In this document: positions 1 to 5,912 of the stretch, in pieces
Position numbering within the stretch: position 1 is the stretch's first letter
How the letters are laid out: each line of letters starts with the position of its first letter
Origin: an uncultured Actinomycetes bacterium
Lineage (GTDB): Bacteria > Actinomycetota > Acidimicrobiia > Acidimicrobiales > Acidimicrobilacustridaceae
Length of the DNA stretch: 7,960 nucleotides
Assembly: GCA_945957335.1 (NCBI GenBank)
Contig: CAMFLJ010000171.1
Span: forward strand, 1-7,960
Reading direction: 5' to 3'
The notes under the pieces: generated by a model
Databases searched by the model: none
Told to the model about the DNA's origin: nothing
Seen by the model: the letters and a program-made list of their open reading frames with translations, nothing else
Program-made: the position numbers and the translations under genes

Positions 1-54
1 GGACAGGGGTGTTCCGGGGATTGAGCACGAGCGTTGCGCCATCGGGGGAGTTCC

Positions 55-61
55 AGGAGGG
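55..61 (+). promoter_or_regulatory. Ribosome binding site for the AT3 acyltransferase
   Basis: AGGAGGG lies 10-11 bases before the GTG at 72. It is the best Shine-Dalgarno match near the 5' end of this gene and is the reason for preferring that start over the GTG at 9, which has only 8 visible bases upstream and no clear site. The spacing is slightly long but workable. Confidence 0.5.
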
Positions 62-71
62 CCGGGGGCCG

Positions 72-2012
72 GTGCTCGGGCGCGTGCGTGCGCTCGACGG
101 GCTCCGGGGGGTCGCGCTCCTGCTCGTCGTCGTCTACCACTTCGCCCCTGACGTCCTGCCCGCCGGCTTCCTCGGCGTCGACGTCTTCTTCGTCCTCTCC
201 GGCTTCCTGATCACGTCTCTCGCGCTCGGTGAGCACGGGAGGAGCGGCGCGATGTCTGGCTCTGCGTTCTACGCCCGCCGAGCCCGGCGGCTCCTGCCGG
301 CCGCGGTGGTGGCGGTGGTCGGGGTGGTGGCGATCGCCGCGGTGGTCGAGCCGCCCTCGGCCCGGGGCCAGGTCAGGGCGGACGGCATCGCCTCGTTGCT
401 CTACGTCTCGAACTGGTGGCAGCTCGCCAGAGGAGGCAGCTACCAGGCGGCGTTCGGCCAGGAGTCGCCGCTCAGCCACTTCTGGTCGCTCGCGGTGGAG
501 GAGCAGTTCTACGTCTTCTTCCCGGTCGTCCTGCTCGCCCTGATCGTGCTCGTCCGGCGCCGGGGCGGGTCGACCCGGGTCCTGGCCCTCTGCGCGCTTG
601 GCATGGCTGCGGTGGGCGCGCTCGCCTCGGCGGCGTGGATGCACGTGCGCTACGACCCCACCGTCGACCCATCGGGGGTCTACCTCGCGACCGGGACCCG
701 CGTGCAGGCCCTGCTCGTGGGGGTCGTGGGGGCGTGCCTCTGGTGGCTCGGCGCCGAGCGCCTGGCCCGCCGTGCACCCGGCCGGGTCGTCGCCGTCGTC
801 GCCCTCGGCTCGGCGGTGTTCGTGGGCGGAACGGTGGTCGAGAGCGACTTCCGTTCGCCCTGGCTCTACCGGTTCGGCTTCCTCTTGGTGGCCGTGGCGA
901 CGGTGGTGCTTGTGTTGTCGATCTGCACCCGCCGCTCGTTGCTCACGAAGGCGCTCGAGACGAGGGTGCTCGTCGTCGCCGGCCTGCTGTCCTACAGCGT
1001 CTACCTCTGGCACTGGCCGGTGCGCGTGTTCCTCACCACGGCCAACACCTCGCTACGGGGGTGGGCGCTGTTCGCGGTCCGGTGCGCGGTGACGTTCGGG
1101 GCCGGCCTGCTCTCGTACCACCTCGTCGAGCGGCCGTTCCGACAGGCCACCCACCGGCCGAGGATCGCGCTGTCGGTCGTCGCGGGTGTGTCGGTGGCGG
1201 TGGTGGCGGTGTGGTTCGTGGCGCGGCCCGTGCCCGTGCACGCCTCGCAGTACACGACCGCGGAGGCACCGATCGTCGACGCGCCGACACCTCAGGCGCC
1301 GACCGGCCCGCTGAAGGTGCTCTGGCTCGGCGACTCGGTGGCCTGGTCGATCGGAGGCGGCACCCTCGACAGCCAGAACTTCCTCGGGTACGACTCGCCC
1401 TTCGACCCGAGCCGGATGGTGATCTGGAACAAGGCCGACCACTCCTGCCCGTTGGTCGACGCCCCCTCCCGGTCGTTCGGCATCGAGCGCCGCAAGACCG
1501 GTTGGTGCGTCGAGAAGGACACCTACTGGCCGCAGTTCGAGGCGCAGTTCCAGCCCGACGTGGTCCTGTGGTCCGGGGCGCTGTTCGACACCACCGACTA
1601 CTACGTCGACGGGCGGTGGCTCACCTTCGGCACCCCGGAATGGGACGCGGTCTACCAGAGCTGGCTCGAGAAGGTCCACCCGCTCGCCACCGGCAGCGGC
1701 GCCACGTTCGTGATCCTCGGCCAGCCCGACCCGCTCCCGAACACGACGCAGACCAGCCAGGAGTCGCTGCTGCCCGAGAACGCGTGGCGGTTCTCCCACG
1801 TGCGCGAGCTCCAACGGCGCTTCGCCGACGCGAACCCGACCGACGTCCGCTACGTCGACCTCCAGCCGATCGTCTGCCCCCTCGACGACTGCCTCTCCCG
1901 ACGGGCCGACGGCACCGGCGCCCGGCCCGACGGCCTCCACTTCAACGACGTGTCGGCGGCCACGATCGCGGAGCCGATCGAGGATGCAATGGACCGCGCC
2001 CTGGGCCGCTGA
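72..2012 (+). CDS. Membrane O-acyltransferase, AT3 domain fused to SGNH domain (OafA/YrhL-like)
   Basis: Predicted integral-membrane acyltransferase that moves acyl (often acetyl) groups onto an extracytoplasmic glycan or lipid; the true substrate cannot be read from sequence. Residues are numbered from the longer frame beginning at GTG 9 (667 aa). The start used here, GTG 72, is residue 22, giving 646 aa, and follows AGGAGGG. The AT3 part (about 27-405) has R27-ALD-GLR, the candidate catalytic H44, GVDVFFVLSGFL at 56-67, the SHFWSLAVEEQFY block at 156-168, YLWHWP at 332-337 and VERPF at 373-377, with about ten hydrophobic segments. After a short linker, a periplasmic SGNH domain follows, with GDS (S443 as nucleophile) and DGLH (D641, H644) as the other catalytic residues. 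Both active sites look intact, and the length suits AT3-SGNH fusions. It stands alone on this strand and converges on the dioxygenase gene. The frame is open to the left edge, so a start outside the window is possible. Confidence 0.93.
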   Translation: MLGRVRALDGLRGVALLLVVVYHFAPDVLPAGFLGVDVFFVLSGFLITSLALGEHGRSGAMSGSAFYARRARRLLPAAVVAVVGVVAIAAVVEPPSARGQVRADGIASLLYVSNWWQLARGGSYQAAFGQESPLSHFWSLAVEEQFYVFFPVVLLALIVLVRRRGGSTRVLALCALGMAAVGALASAAWMHVRYDPTVDPSGVYLATGTRVQALLVGVVGACLWWLGAERLARRAPGRVVAVVALGSAVFVGGTVVESDFRSPWLYRFGFLLVAVATVVLVLSICTRRSLLTKALETRVLVVAGLLSYSVYLWHWPVRVFLTTANTSLRGWALFAVRCAVTFGAGLLSYHLVERPFRQATHRPRIALSVVAGVSVAVVAVWFVARPVPVHASQYTTAEAPIVDAPTPQAPTGPLKVLWLGDSVAWSIGGGTLDSQNFLGYDSPFDPSRMVIWNKADHSCPLVDAPSRSFGIERRKTGWCVEKDTYWPQFEAQFQPDVVLWSGALFDTTDYYVDGRWLTFGTPEWDAVYQSWLEKVHPLATGSGATFVILGQPDPLPNTTQTSQESLLPENAWRFSHVRELQRRFADANPTDVRYVDLQPIVCPLDDCLSRRADGTGARPDGLHFNDVSAATIAEPIEDAMDRALGR

Positions 2013-2042
2013 GCGAGCCGGTCCGTCTCGCCGGTCGGGTCA

Positions 2043-2072
2043 GCCCGCCGGGCCGGTCAGACCGGCGCGGGC
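2043..2072. terminator. GC-rich stem-loop between convergent genes, possible bidirectional terminator
   Basis: GCCCGC (2043-2048) pairs with GCGGGC (2067-2072), and GCCGGT (2052-2057) pairs with ACCGGC (2061-2066). This gives a 12-bp stem with one 3-nt bulge (2049-2051) and a CAG loop. It lies 31 bases after the acyltransferase stop and covers the stop codon of the convergent dioxygenase gene. There is no T-tract on either side, so it is not a classical intrinsic terminator. In high-GC actinobacteria such stems may act with Rho or as RNA 3'-end barriers; that role is inferred. Confidence 0.45.
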
Positions 2073-2944
2073 CACGCTCGCGGGAAGTGCCCGTCGTCGA
2101 GCGGTGCCCCGGGGGCGACGACCTCGTGGTGGGGCTTGCCCGGCGCGCCCGGCACCGGGGCGAACACCGTGCCCGTTCCCGCGTAGCGGACGCTGATGGC
2201 CCGCCGCCGGCGGGTGGCGCTGGCGTTGGCGTGGGCGCCGTGGATCGTGCGGGCGTGGTGCACCACGACGTCGCCGGGCTCGGTGTCGAAGCTCACGATG
2301 CGGGCCTCGCCGCGCACCTCGACCCTGTCGTAGTCGGGCACCTCCTCGCCCTCGGTGCCGGGGATCGACATCGTCGTGACGAACAGGTTGGGCCGGTAGC
2401 GGGTGCGGTCGAGGTGCGAGCCGAGCACGTAGCGCACCGCCCCGCTCTCGGCGGTCACCGGGTCGAGCGGCACCCATGTGGTGCACACCGAGTCGCCGTC
2501 GAGGTGGAAGTACGCCATGTCCTGGTGGAAGGCGGTGCGCTCCTCGGTGCCGGGCTCCTTCACCAGCACGCTGTCCTCGTAGAGCCACACGTCGTCGACG
2601 CCGAGCAGGGCCGACACGATGGCGCCGAGGGGTGAGCTCACCGCGAACTCGAGGAACTCGTCCTGCAGGCGCCAGTGGTCGGTGCCGGCCACGAACCTGC
2701 CCCGGGGACCGTCGCCGTCCTGCACGGAGGTGTCGACCGTGCGCTCGGCGCCGGCGGCGGCGAGGTGGTCACCCATCTCCGACAGGTCGGCGGCGGCGTC
2801 GCCGGAGATGGCCTCCTCCACCGGCGCGGCCATCCGCTCGAGCCAGTCGGCCGGCATCACGCCCCGGAGGCACACGACCCCGTCGGTGCGGAACGCCTCG
2901 ATCTCCGCGTCGGTCACCGGCCGCAGCGGTGGTGTCGCCCCCAT
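2057..2944 (-). CDS. Phytanoyl-CoA dioxygenase (PhyH) family protein
   Basis: Predicted cytoplasmic Fe(II)/2-oxoglutarate-dependent oxygenase of the PhyH family, 295 aa, close to the usual 260-310. The iron-binding triad is visible: H140-Q-D142 (HxD motif) and the distal H235 in 'TIHGAHAN'. R246 sits 11 residues after the distal His, as does the 2-oxoglutarate-binding Arg in human phytanoyl-CoA hydroxylase; it is followed by the family-typical 'RRAISVRY'. The chosen ATG gives MGATPPLRPVTDAEI, just ahead of the conserved 'T..EIE.FR.DG' opening. An upstream GTG at 3016 would add 24 unconserved, poorly structured residues. The Shine-Dalgarno is weak. The gene lies 117 bp downstream of the alpha-methylacyl-CoA racemase on the same strand, which suggests an acyl-CoA substrate, perhaps a 3-methyl-branched one. 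The family is diverse, also hydroxylating ectoine, small metabolites and antibiotic intermediates, so the substrate is unproven. Confidence 0.9.
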   Translation of the reverse strand: MGATPPLRPVTDAEIEAFRTDGVVCLRGVMPADWLERMAAPVEEAISGDAAADLSEMGDHLAAAGAERTVDTSVQDGDGPRGRFVAGTDHWRLQDEFLEFAVSSPLGAIVSALLGVDDVWLYEDSVLVKEPGTEERTAFHQDMAYFHLDGDSVCTTWVPLDPVTAESGAVRYVLGSHLDRTRYRPNLFVTTMSIPGTEGEEVPDYDRVEVRGEARIVSFDTEPGDVVVHHARTIHGAHANASATRRRRAISVRYAGTGTVFAPVPGAPGKPHHEVVAPGAPLDDGHFPRAWPAPV

Positions 2945-3000
2945 GGCCCCGCAGTCTGCCCCGTCCCTCGACCGGCCGTCTGGTGATGCGACCGCTCGAC

Positions 3001-3049
3001 CCCTCTGGTGCAGCACGTCGCCCCTGGGCTCACGAACCGAACCAGAGGG
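3001..3049. repeat. 9-bp perfect inverted repeat between racemase and dioxygenase genes
   Basis: CCCTCTGGT (3001-3009) and ACCAGAGGG (3041-3049) are perfect reverse complements separated by 31 bases. The pair lies in the 117-bp gap after the racemase stop and before the dioxygenase start. It could form a stem-loop in the transcript or be a two-half-site protein-binding site. The spacer has only a small GCCC-CT-GGGC element (3020-3029). No T-tract follows, so terminator function is not evident. Confidence 0.5.
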
Positions 3050-3061
3050 ACGGCGGGGGCG

Positions 3062-4207
3062 CTACCAGGCGACGGTGCCGGCCTCGTTGAGCGCGGTGAT
3101 CTCCTCGGTGGCGAAGCCGGCCTCGCCGAGCACGGCGGCGGTGTCGACCCCGGGGTAGGCGTAGGTGGGGCGAACCTCACCCGGCGTGCGGCTCATGAGC
3201 GGCGCCGGTCGGAGCTGCTTGATCGATCCGGGCACGTCGACGAACGAGCCGCGGGCCACGTTCTGCGGGTGCTCGGTGGCCTCGGCGAACGACAGCACCG
3301 GGGCGAAGCACACGTCGGTGCCGCCGAGCAGCTCGGTCCACTCGTCACGCGTCTTCGTGCGCACGACCTCGGCGATGCGCTCCTTCAGCTCGGGCCAGCG
3401 GCTCTCGTCGTACTGGGCCGGCAGCTCGGCCGGGTCGAGCCCGAGCTTCTCGAGCAGCTGGGCGTAGAACTTCGGCTCGATCGGGGCGAGGGTGATGTAG
3501 CGCCCGTCGGAGGTCTCGTAGGTGTTGTAGAAGGGCGAGCCGCCGTCGAACAGGTTCGAGCCGAGCGGGCCGTCGTGCACGCCCATCTGGGTCATCGAGT
3601 AGAAGACCGAGTAGAGCGACATCACGCCCTCGGTCATCGACACGTCGACGACCTGGCCCTCGCCCGATCGCTGGGCCTCGAACAGGGCGCACGCCACGCC
3701 GAAGGCCATGTGCATGCCGCCCCCGCCGAAGTCGCCGAGCACCTGCAGCAGGGGCGGGGGCTTCTGGCCGGGCACGCCGATCGAGCCGACCGCGCCGGTG
3801 ATGGCCTCGTAGTTGAGCGAGTGTCCGGCCCACGGCGCGAGGGGGCCGTCCTGGCCCCAGCCGGTGAGTCGGCCGTAGACGATGCGGGGGTTGCGGGCGA
3901 GCAGCACGTCGGGGCCGATGCCGAGGCGCTCGGTGACACCGGGGCGGAAGGCCTCGACGAAGGCGTCGGCCTTCTCGGCCAGGCGCAGCAGCACCTCGAC
4001 GCCCTCGGGCGACTTGAGGTCGATGGCGATCGAGCGGCGGCCGCGGTCGAACTCGCTGTCGCGGTGGGTGGGCTTGTCGTCGGGCACCTCGTGGGTGGGG
4101 TGCACCCGGATCACGTCGGCGCCCATGTCGGCCAGCTTCAACGTGGCGAACGGGAGCGCTCCCAGCCCGGCCAGCTCGATGATCGTCACACCCTGCAGCG
4201 GTCCCAT
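3062..4207 (-). CDS. Alpha-methylacyl-CoA racemase (CaiB/BaiF CoA-transferase superfamily)
   Basis: Predicted cytoplasmic enzyme that interconverts (2R)- and (2S)-2-methylacyl-CoAs by proton exchange at C2, allowing beta-oxidation of methyl-branched chains. It has 381 aa; the family is about 360. The match to Mycobacterium tuberculosis Mcr, from memory, is collinear. The racemase residues H126, D156 and E241 of Mcr correspond to H129 (AGHSLNY), D159 (GDFGGGGM) and E244 (IEPKF), all offset by 3. Other hallmarks are ELAGLGALPF near the start, DMGADVIRV (27-35), R-RSIAIDLKS (58-66), FRPGVTERLG (87-96), LTGWGQDGP (114-122) and LDGG-like FDGGSPFY (220-227). D159 within this racemase context argues against a formyl-CoA or carnitine CoA-transferase. 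The ATG is preceded by AAAGGGGGG (4219-4211), a good ribosome binding site with 3-nt spacing. It is the first gene of the minus-strand pair with the PhyH-family gene. Confidence 0.93.
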   Translation of the reverse strand: MGPLQGVTIIELAGLGALPFATLKLADMGADVIRVHPTHEVPDDKPTHRDSEFDRGRRSIAIDLKSPEGVEVLLRLAEKADAFVEAFRPGVTERLGIGPDVLLARNPRIVYGRLTGWGQDGPLAPWAGHSLNYEAITGAVGSIGVPGQKPPPLLQVLGDFGGGGMHMAFGVACALFEAQRSGEGQVVDVSMTEGVMSLYSVFYSMTQMGVHDGPLGSNLFDGGSPFYNTYETSDGRYITLAPIEPKFYAQLLEKLGLDPAELPAQYDESRWPELKERIAEVVRTKTRDEWTELLGGTDVCFAPVLSFAEATEHPQNVARGSFVDVPGSIKQLRPAPLMSRTPGEVRPTYAYPGVDTAAVLGEAGFATEEITALNEAGTVAW

Positions 4208-4343
4208 CCGCCCCCCTTTCGACGCGGCGGCGACCCTACCCGTGCGATCCCGGGGGCGCGTTCTCGCAGGTCACGAGGCCGGGCGGCGGCTCCCGGCCCG
4301 AGGGTGCTTGCGTCGGGTGGGCCGGGGGGCAAGCATCGCCCCC
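4208..4343. promoter_or_regulatory. Divergent intergenic region between the racemase gene and the DUF3263 operon
   Basis: This 136-bp region must hold, or lie close to, the start signals for both the leftward racemase gene and the rightward DUF3263-LytR_C-otsB run. The racemase ribosome binding site is at 4211-4219. A TAGGGT hexamer on the minus strand (4238-4233) fits a TAnnnT -10 element, but no -35 is seen 17 bases before it. On the plus strand CTTGCG (4307-4312) resembles a -35, without a matching -10. Promoter positions are therefore unresolved. Confidence 0.35.
4303..4337 (+). promoter_or_regulatory. Stem-loop just before the DUF3263 start, G-rich loop
   Basis: TGCTTGC (4305-4311) is an exact reverse complement of GCAAGCA (4329-4335). 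A G-T wobble (4304-4336) and a G-C pair (4303-4337) extend the stem to 9 bp. The 17-nt loop holds three G runs, including the only G-rich tract that could serve as Shine-Dalgarno for the GTG at 4344. It may be a translational control hairpin or a palindromic operator; neither is shown. Confidence 0.35.
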
Positions 4344-4610
4344 GTGGAGCTCACCGAACGCGACAAGGCGATCATCGACTTCGAGCGGGCGTGGTGGCAC
4401 GAGACCGGGCCCAAGGAGGCCCTCGTGCAGGAGCGCTTCGAGCTGTCGCTCAACCGGTACTACGACATCCTCGGCGAGCTGCTCGAGAGCCCCGAGGCCT
4501 ACGAGTACGACCCGCTCGGTGTCCGGCGCCTGCGCCGCATGCGCGACCGCCGCCGCAAGGCCCGCCACGACGTGATCCACCAGCAGGCCAGCGAGCCGCC
4601 GGGCTCCTGA
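4344..4610 (+). CDS. DUF3263 family protein (Rv0430-like)
   Basis: Small 88-aa protein of the actinobacterial DUF3263 family, of unknown molecular function. Family marks are ELTERDKAIIDFERAWW at 2-18, GPKEALVQERFELS (22-35), RYYDILGELL (38-47) and a basic tail, DPLGVRRLRRMRDRRRKAR (56-74). The layout (acidic/aromatic front, helix-turn-helix-like middle, Arg-rich end) is compatible with nucleic-acid binding, but that is inference. The GTG start puts the conserved motif at the N-terminus, as usual for the family; its G-run is a distant 14 nt upstream. An in-frame GTG at 4317 would add nine residues. The stop overlaps the ATG of the next gene by one base (TGATG), so the two are probably translationally coupled. 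The same gene order occurs in mycobacteria (Rv0430 followed by Rv0431/virR). Confidence 0.88.
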   Translation: MELTERDKAIIDFERAWWHETGPKEALVQERFELSLNRYYDILGELLESPEAYEYDPLGVRRLRRMRDRRRKARHDVIHQQASEPPGS

Positions 4611-5122
4611 TGGCCGCCAACCAGCAGCCGGCCCAGGGCCGTAGCGACGCAGTCGGCATCGCGCTCATCGTCGGGGCGGTGCTGATCGGGCTGCTCCTGC
4701 TGGTGAAGGGCTACGACGCCGAGGGTGGCGCGGTGGCCAAGGACGACAAGGCCTCCGGCAAGGTCACCACCACCACGACGGCACCGGTCGCGGAGACCAC
4801 CACCACGACCCTCGTCACCAACCCGCCTGCCCAGGTGCAGGTGAAGGTGGCCAACGCGTCGGGCAACCCGGCGAACGGCCTCGCCGGCAAGACCCGCACC
4901 ACGCTCCAGGGCAAGGGCTACACGCAGGTGTCGATCACCGACGCCCCGAGCGCGGTCACCGCCACCCAGGTGCTCTACGTCGCCGGTTCGCAGGGCGACG
5001 CGGTAGCCGTGGCGGCGGCGCTGGGCCTGCCGCCCACCGCGGTGCAGCCCATGACCAACCCGCCGCCCGTCACGCTCGGGACCTCCACGGTGCTGGTGCT
5101 CGCCGGTCCCGACCTGGCCTGA
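4610..5122 (+). CDS. Membrane-anchored LytR_C domain protein (VirR-like)
   Basis: A 170-aa single-pass envelope protein. A short cytoplasmic N-terminus (1-13) precedes one hydrophobic segment (about 14-33, GIALIVGAVLIGLLLLV). A charged stretch and a Thr-rich linker (53-71, two runs of five Thr) lead to an outward-facing LytR_C-type domain (about 75-166, VANASGNPANGLAGKTRTTLQGKGY onward). There is no catalytic LytR-CpsA-Psr domain, so it is not a wall-polymer ligase. Stand-alone LytR_C proteins such as mycobacterial VirR affect envelope integrity, possibly by contacting peptidoglycan or LCP ligases; that role is inferred here. The ATG overlaps the DUF3263 stop by one base, and otsB begins 3 bp after this gene's stop. 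Orientation (N-in, C-out) is predicted from the Lys-flanked segment and lack of a signal-peptidase site. Confidence 0.87.
   Translation: MAANQQPAQGRSDAVGIALIVGAVLIGLLLLVKGYDAEGGAVAKDDKASGKVTTTTTAPVAETTTTTLVTNPPAQVQVKVANASGNPANGLAGKTRTTLQGKGYTQVSITDAPSAVTATQVLYVAGSQGDAVAVAAALGLPPTAVQPMTNPPPVTLGTSTVLVLAGPDLA
4766..4809 (+). repeat. Short direct repeat coding the Thr-rich linker
   Basis: The 14-base unit ACCACCACCACGAC occurs at 4766-4779 and again at 4796-4809, exactly 30 bp (10 codons) apart. Each copy, with the following base, codes a run of five threonines in the linker of the LytR_C protein. Such low-complexity tracts can change length by slippage, which would alter only the spacer between membrane anchor and outer domain. 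Confidence 0.7.
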
Positions 5123-5125
5123 GCG

Positions 5126-5908
5126 GTGCCCGGCCCCGAGCTGCCCGCGCCCTTCCTGCCCTTCCTCGACACGCCCGAGCGGGCCGGCGTGTTCACCGAC
5201 TTCGACGGCACGCTCTCGCCGATCGTCGACGATCCCGAGTCCGCGGTGCCGGTCGACGGGGCGATCGAGGTGCTCGAGCAGCTCGCCGGTCGCCTCGCCC
5301 GCGTCGCGGTGATCTCGGGCCGGCCCGTCGAGTTCCTCCAGCGCCGCTTCGGCACCTCGCCGGTGGTGCTGTCGGGCCTGTACGGCCTGCAGTCGGTGGT
5401 GGAGGGCGAGCGGATCGACGACCCCCGGGCGGGGGCGTGGCGCGAAGCCGTCGACGACGTCGTGGCCGCCGCCGGGGGTGACGGTCCCGAGGGCATGAAG
5501 GTCGAGCACAAGGGACTGTCGGTCACGCTCCACTACCGGGAGCACCCCGAGGCGGCCGACGCCGTGGTGGCCTGGGCCACCCGCCAGGCGGGGCGCTCCG
5601 GGCTCGAGCTGCGGGCGGCGCGCATGTCGGTCGAGCTGCACCCGCCGGTGGGCATCGACAAGGGCGGCGTGGTCACCGGCCTGGCGGAGGGCCTCGGCCC
5701 GGTGTGCTTCTTCGGCGACGACGCGGGGGACCTGCCGGCGTTCGCGGCGCTCGACGCGCTGCGGGCCGAGGGCCGACCGGTGGTGAAGGTCGTGGTGCGC
5801 TCGGCCGAGCTGGCGCCCGAGCTGGCGTCGGCGGCCGACATCACCGTCGACGGGCCGGGCGAGGCGTTGGGCCTCCTGCGCGCCCTCGCCGTCGCGCTCG
5901 ACGGCTGA
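5126..5908 (+). CDS. otsB: Trehalose-6-phosphate phosphatase (OtsB)
   Basis: HAD-superfamily phosphatase, 260 aa, predicted to dephosphorylate trehalose-6-phosphate to trehalose in the cytoplasm. All four HAD motifs are present: D25-F-D27-G-T-L (nucleophile and acid/base Asp), S64-G-R (motif II), K179 in IDKGG (motif III), and GDDAGD with D198, D199 and D202 (motif IV, Mg2+ binding). The cap shows EHKGLSVTLHYR (127-138) and VELHPP (169-174), both typical of trehalose phosphatases. Motif IV reads GDDAGDLPAF where many homologues have GDDxTDE-AF, a conservative change. The GTG start is 3 bp after the LytR_C stop and has no strong Shine-Dalgarno, so it is probably translated by coupling from upstream. 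The partner otsA lies on the opposite strand about 1 kb away. Another sugar-phosphate phosphatase is possible but less likely given otsA nearby. Confidence 0.92.
   Translation: MPGPELPAPFLPFLDTPERAGVFTDFDGTLSPIVDDPESAVPVDGAIEVLEQLAGRLARVAVISGRPVEFLQRRFGTSPVVLSGLYGLQSVVEGERIDDPRAGAWREAVDDVVAAAGGDGPEGMKVEHKGLSVTLHYREHPEAADAVVAWATRQAGRSGLELRAARMSVELHPPVGIDKGGVVTGLAEGLGPVCFFGDDAGDLPAFAALDALRAEGRPVVKVVVRSAELAPELASAADITVDGPGEALGLLRALAVALDG
5888..5905. terminator. Stem-loop at the 3' end of otsB, possible convergent terminator
   Basis: GCCGTCG (5888-5894) and CGACGGC (5899-5905) form a perfect 7-bp stem with a CGCT tetraloop, ending one base before the otsB stop codon. A second small hairpin (GCTGA/TCAGC, 5904-5917, loop GGCG) spans both facing stop codons. 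Only four bases separate the stops of otsB and the convergent desaturase-family gene, so any termination signal must overlap coding sequence. No T-tract is present; terminator function is inferred. Confidence 0.3.
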
Positions 5909-5912
5909 GGCG

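Noticed and set aside
1053..1940. Minus-strand open frame antisense to the acyltransferase
   Set aside because: Composition is low-complexity and motif-free; the plus-strand frame here encodes the conserved SGNH domain.
416..2635. Very long plus-strand open frame overlapping the acyltransferase and dioxygenase genes
   Set aside because: It is a GC-rich shadow frame: Arg/Pro/Ala/Gly-rich, no recognisable domain, and it crosses two genes with clear family motifs.
2945..3016. Longer dioxygenase start at GTG 3016
   Set aside because: The extra 24 residues are unlike the family and would run through the inverted repeat region; the ATG at 2944 places the conserved opening normally.
3062..4207. 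Formyl-CoA or carnitine CoA-transferase assignment
   Set aside because: The gene shares the superfamily, but the collinear match to Mcr and the H129/D159/E244 set favour the racemase.
4233..4238. TAGGGT on the minus strand as the racemase -10 promoter element
   Set aside because: It fits TAnnnT but has no -35 at the proper distance, and one hexamer in this region is weak evidence; mentioned only within the intergenic entry.
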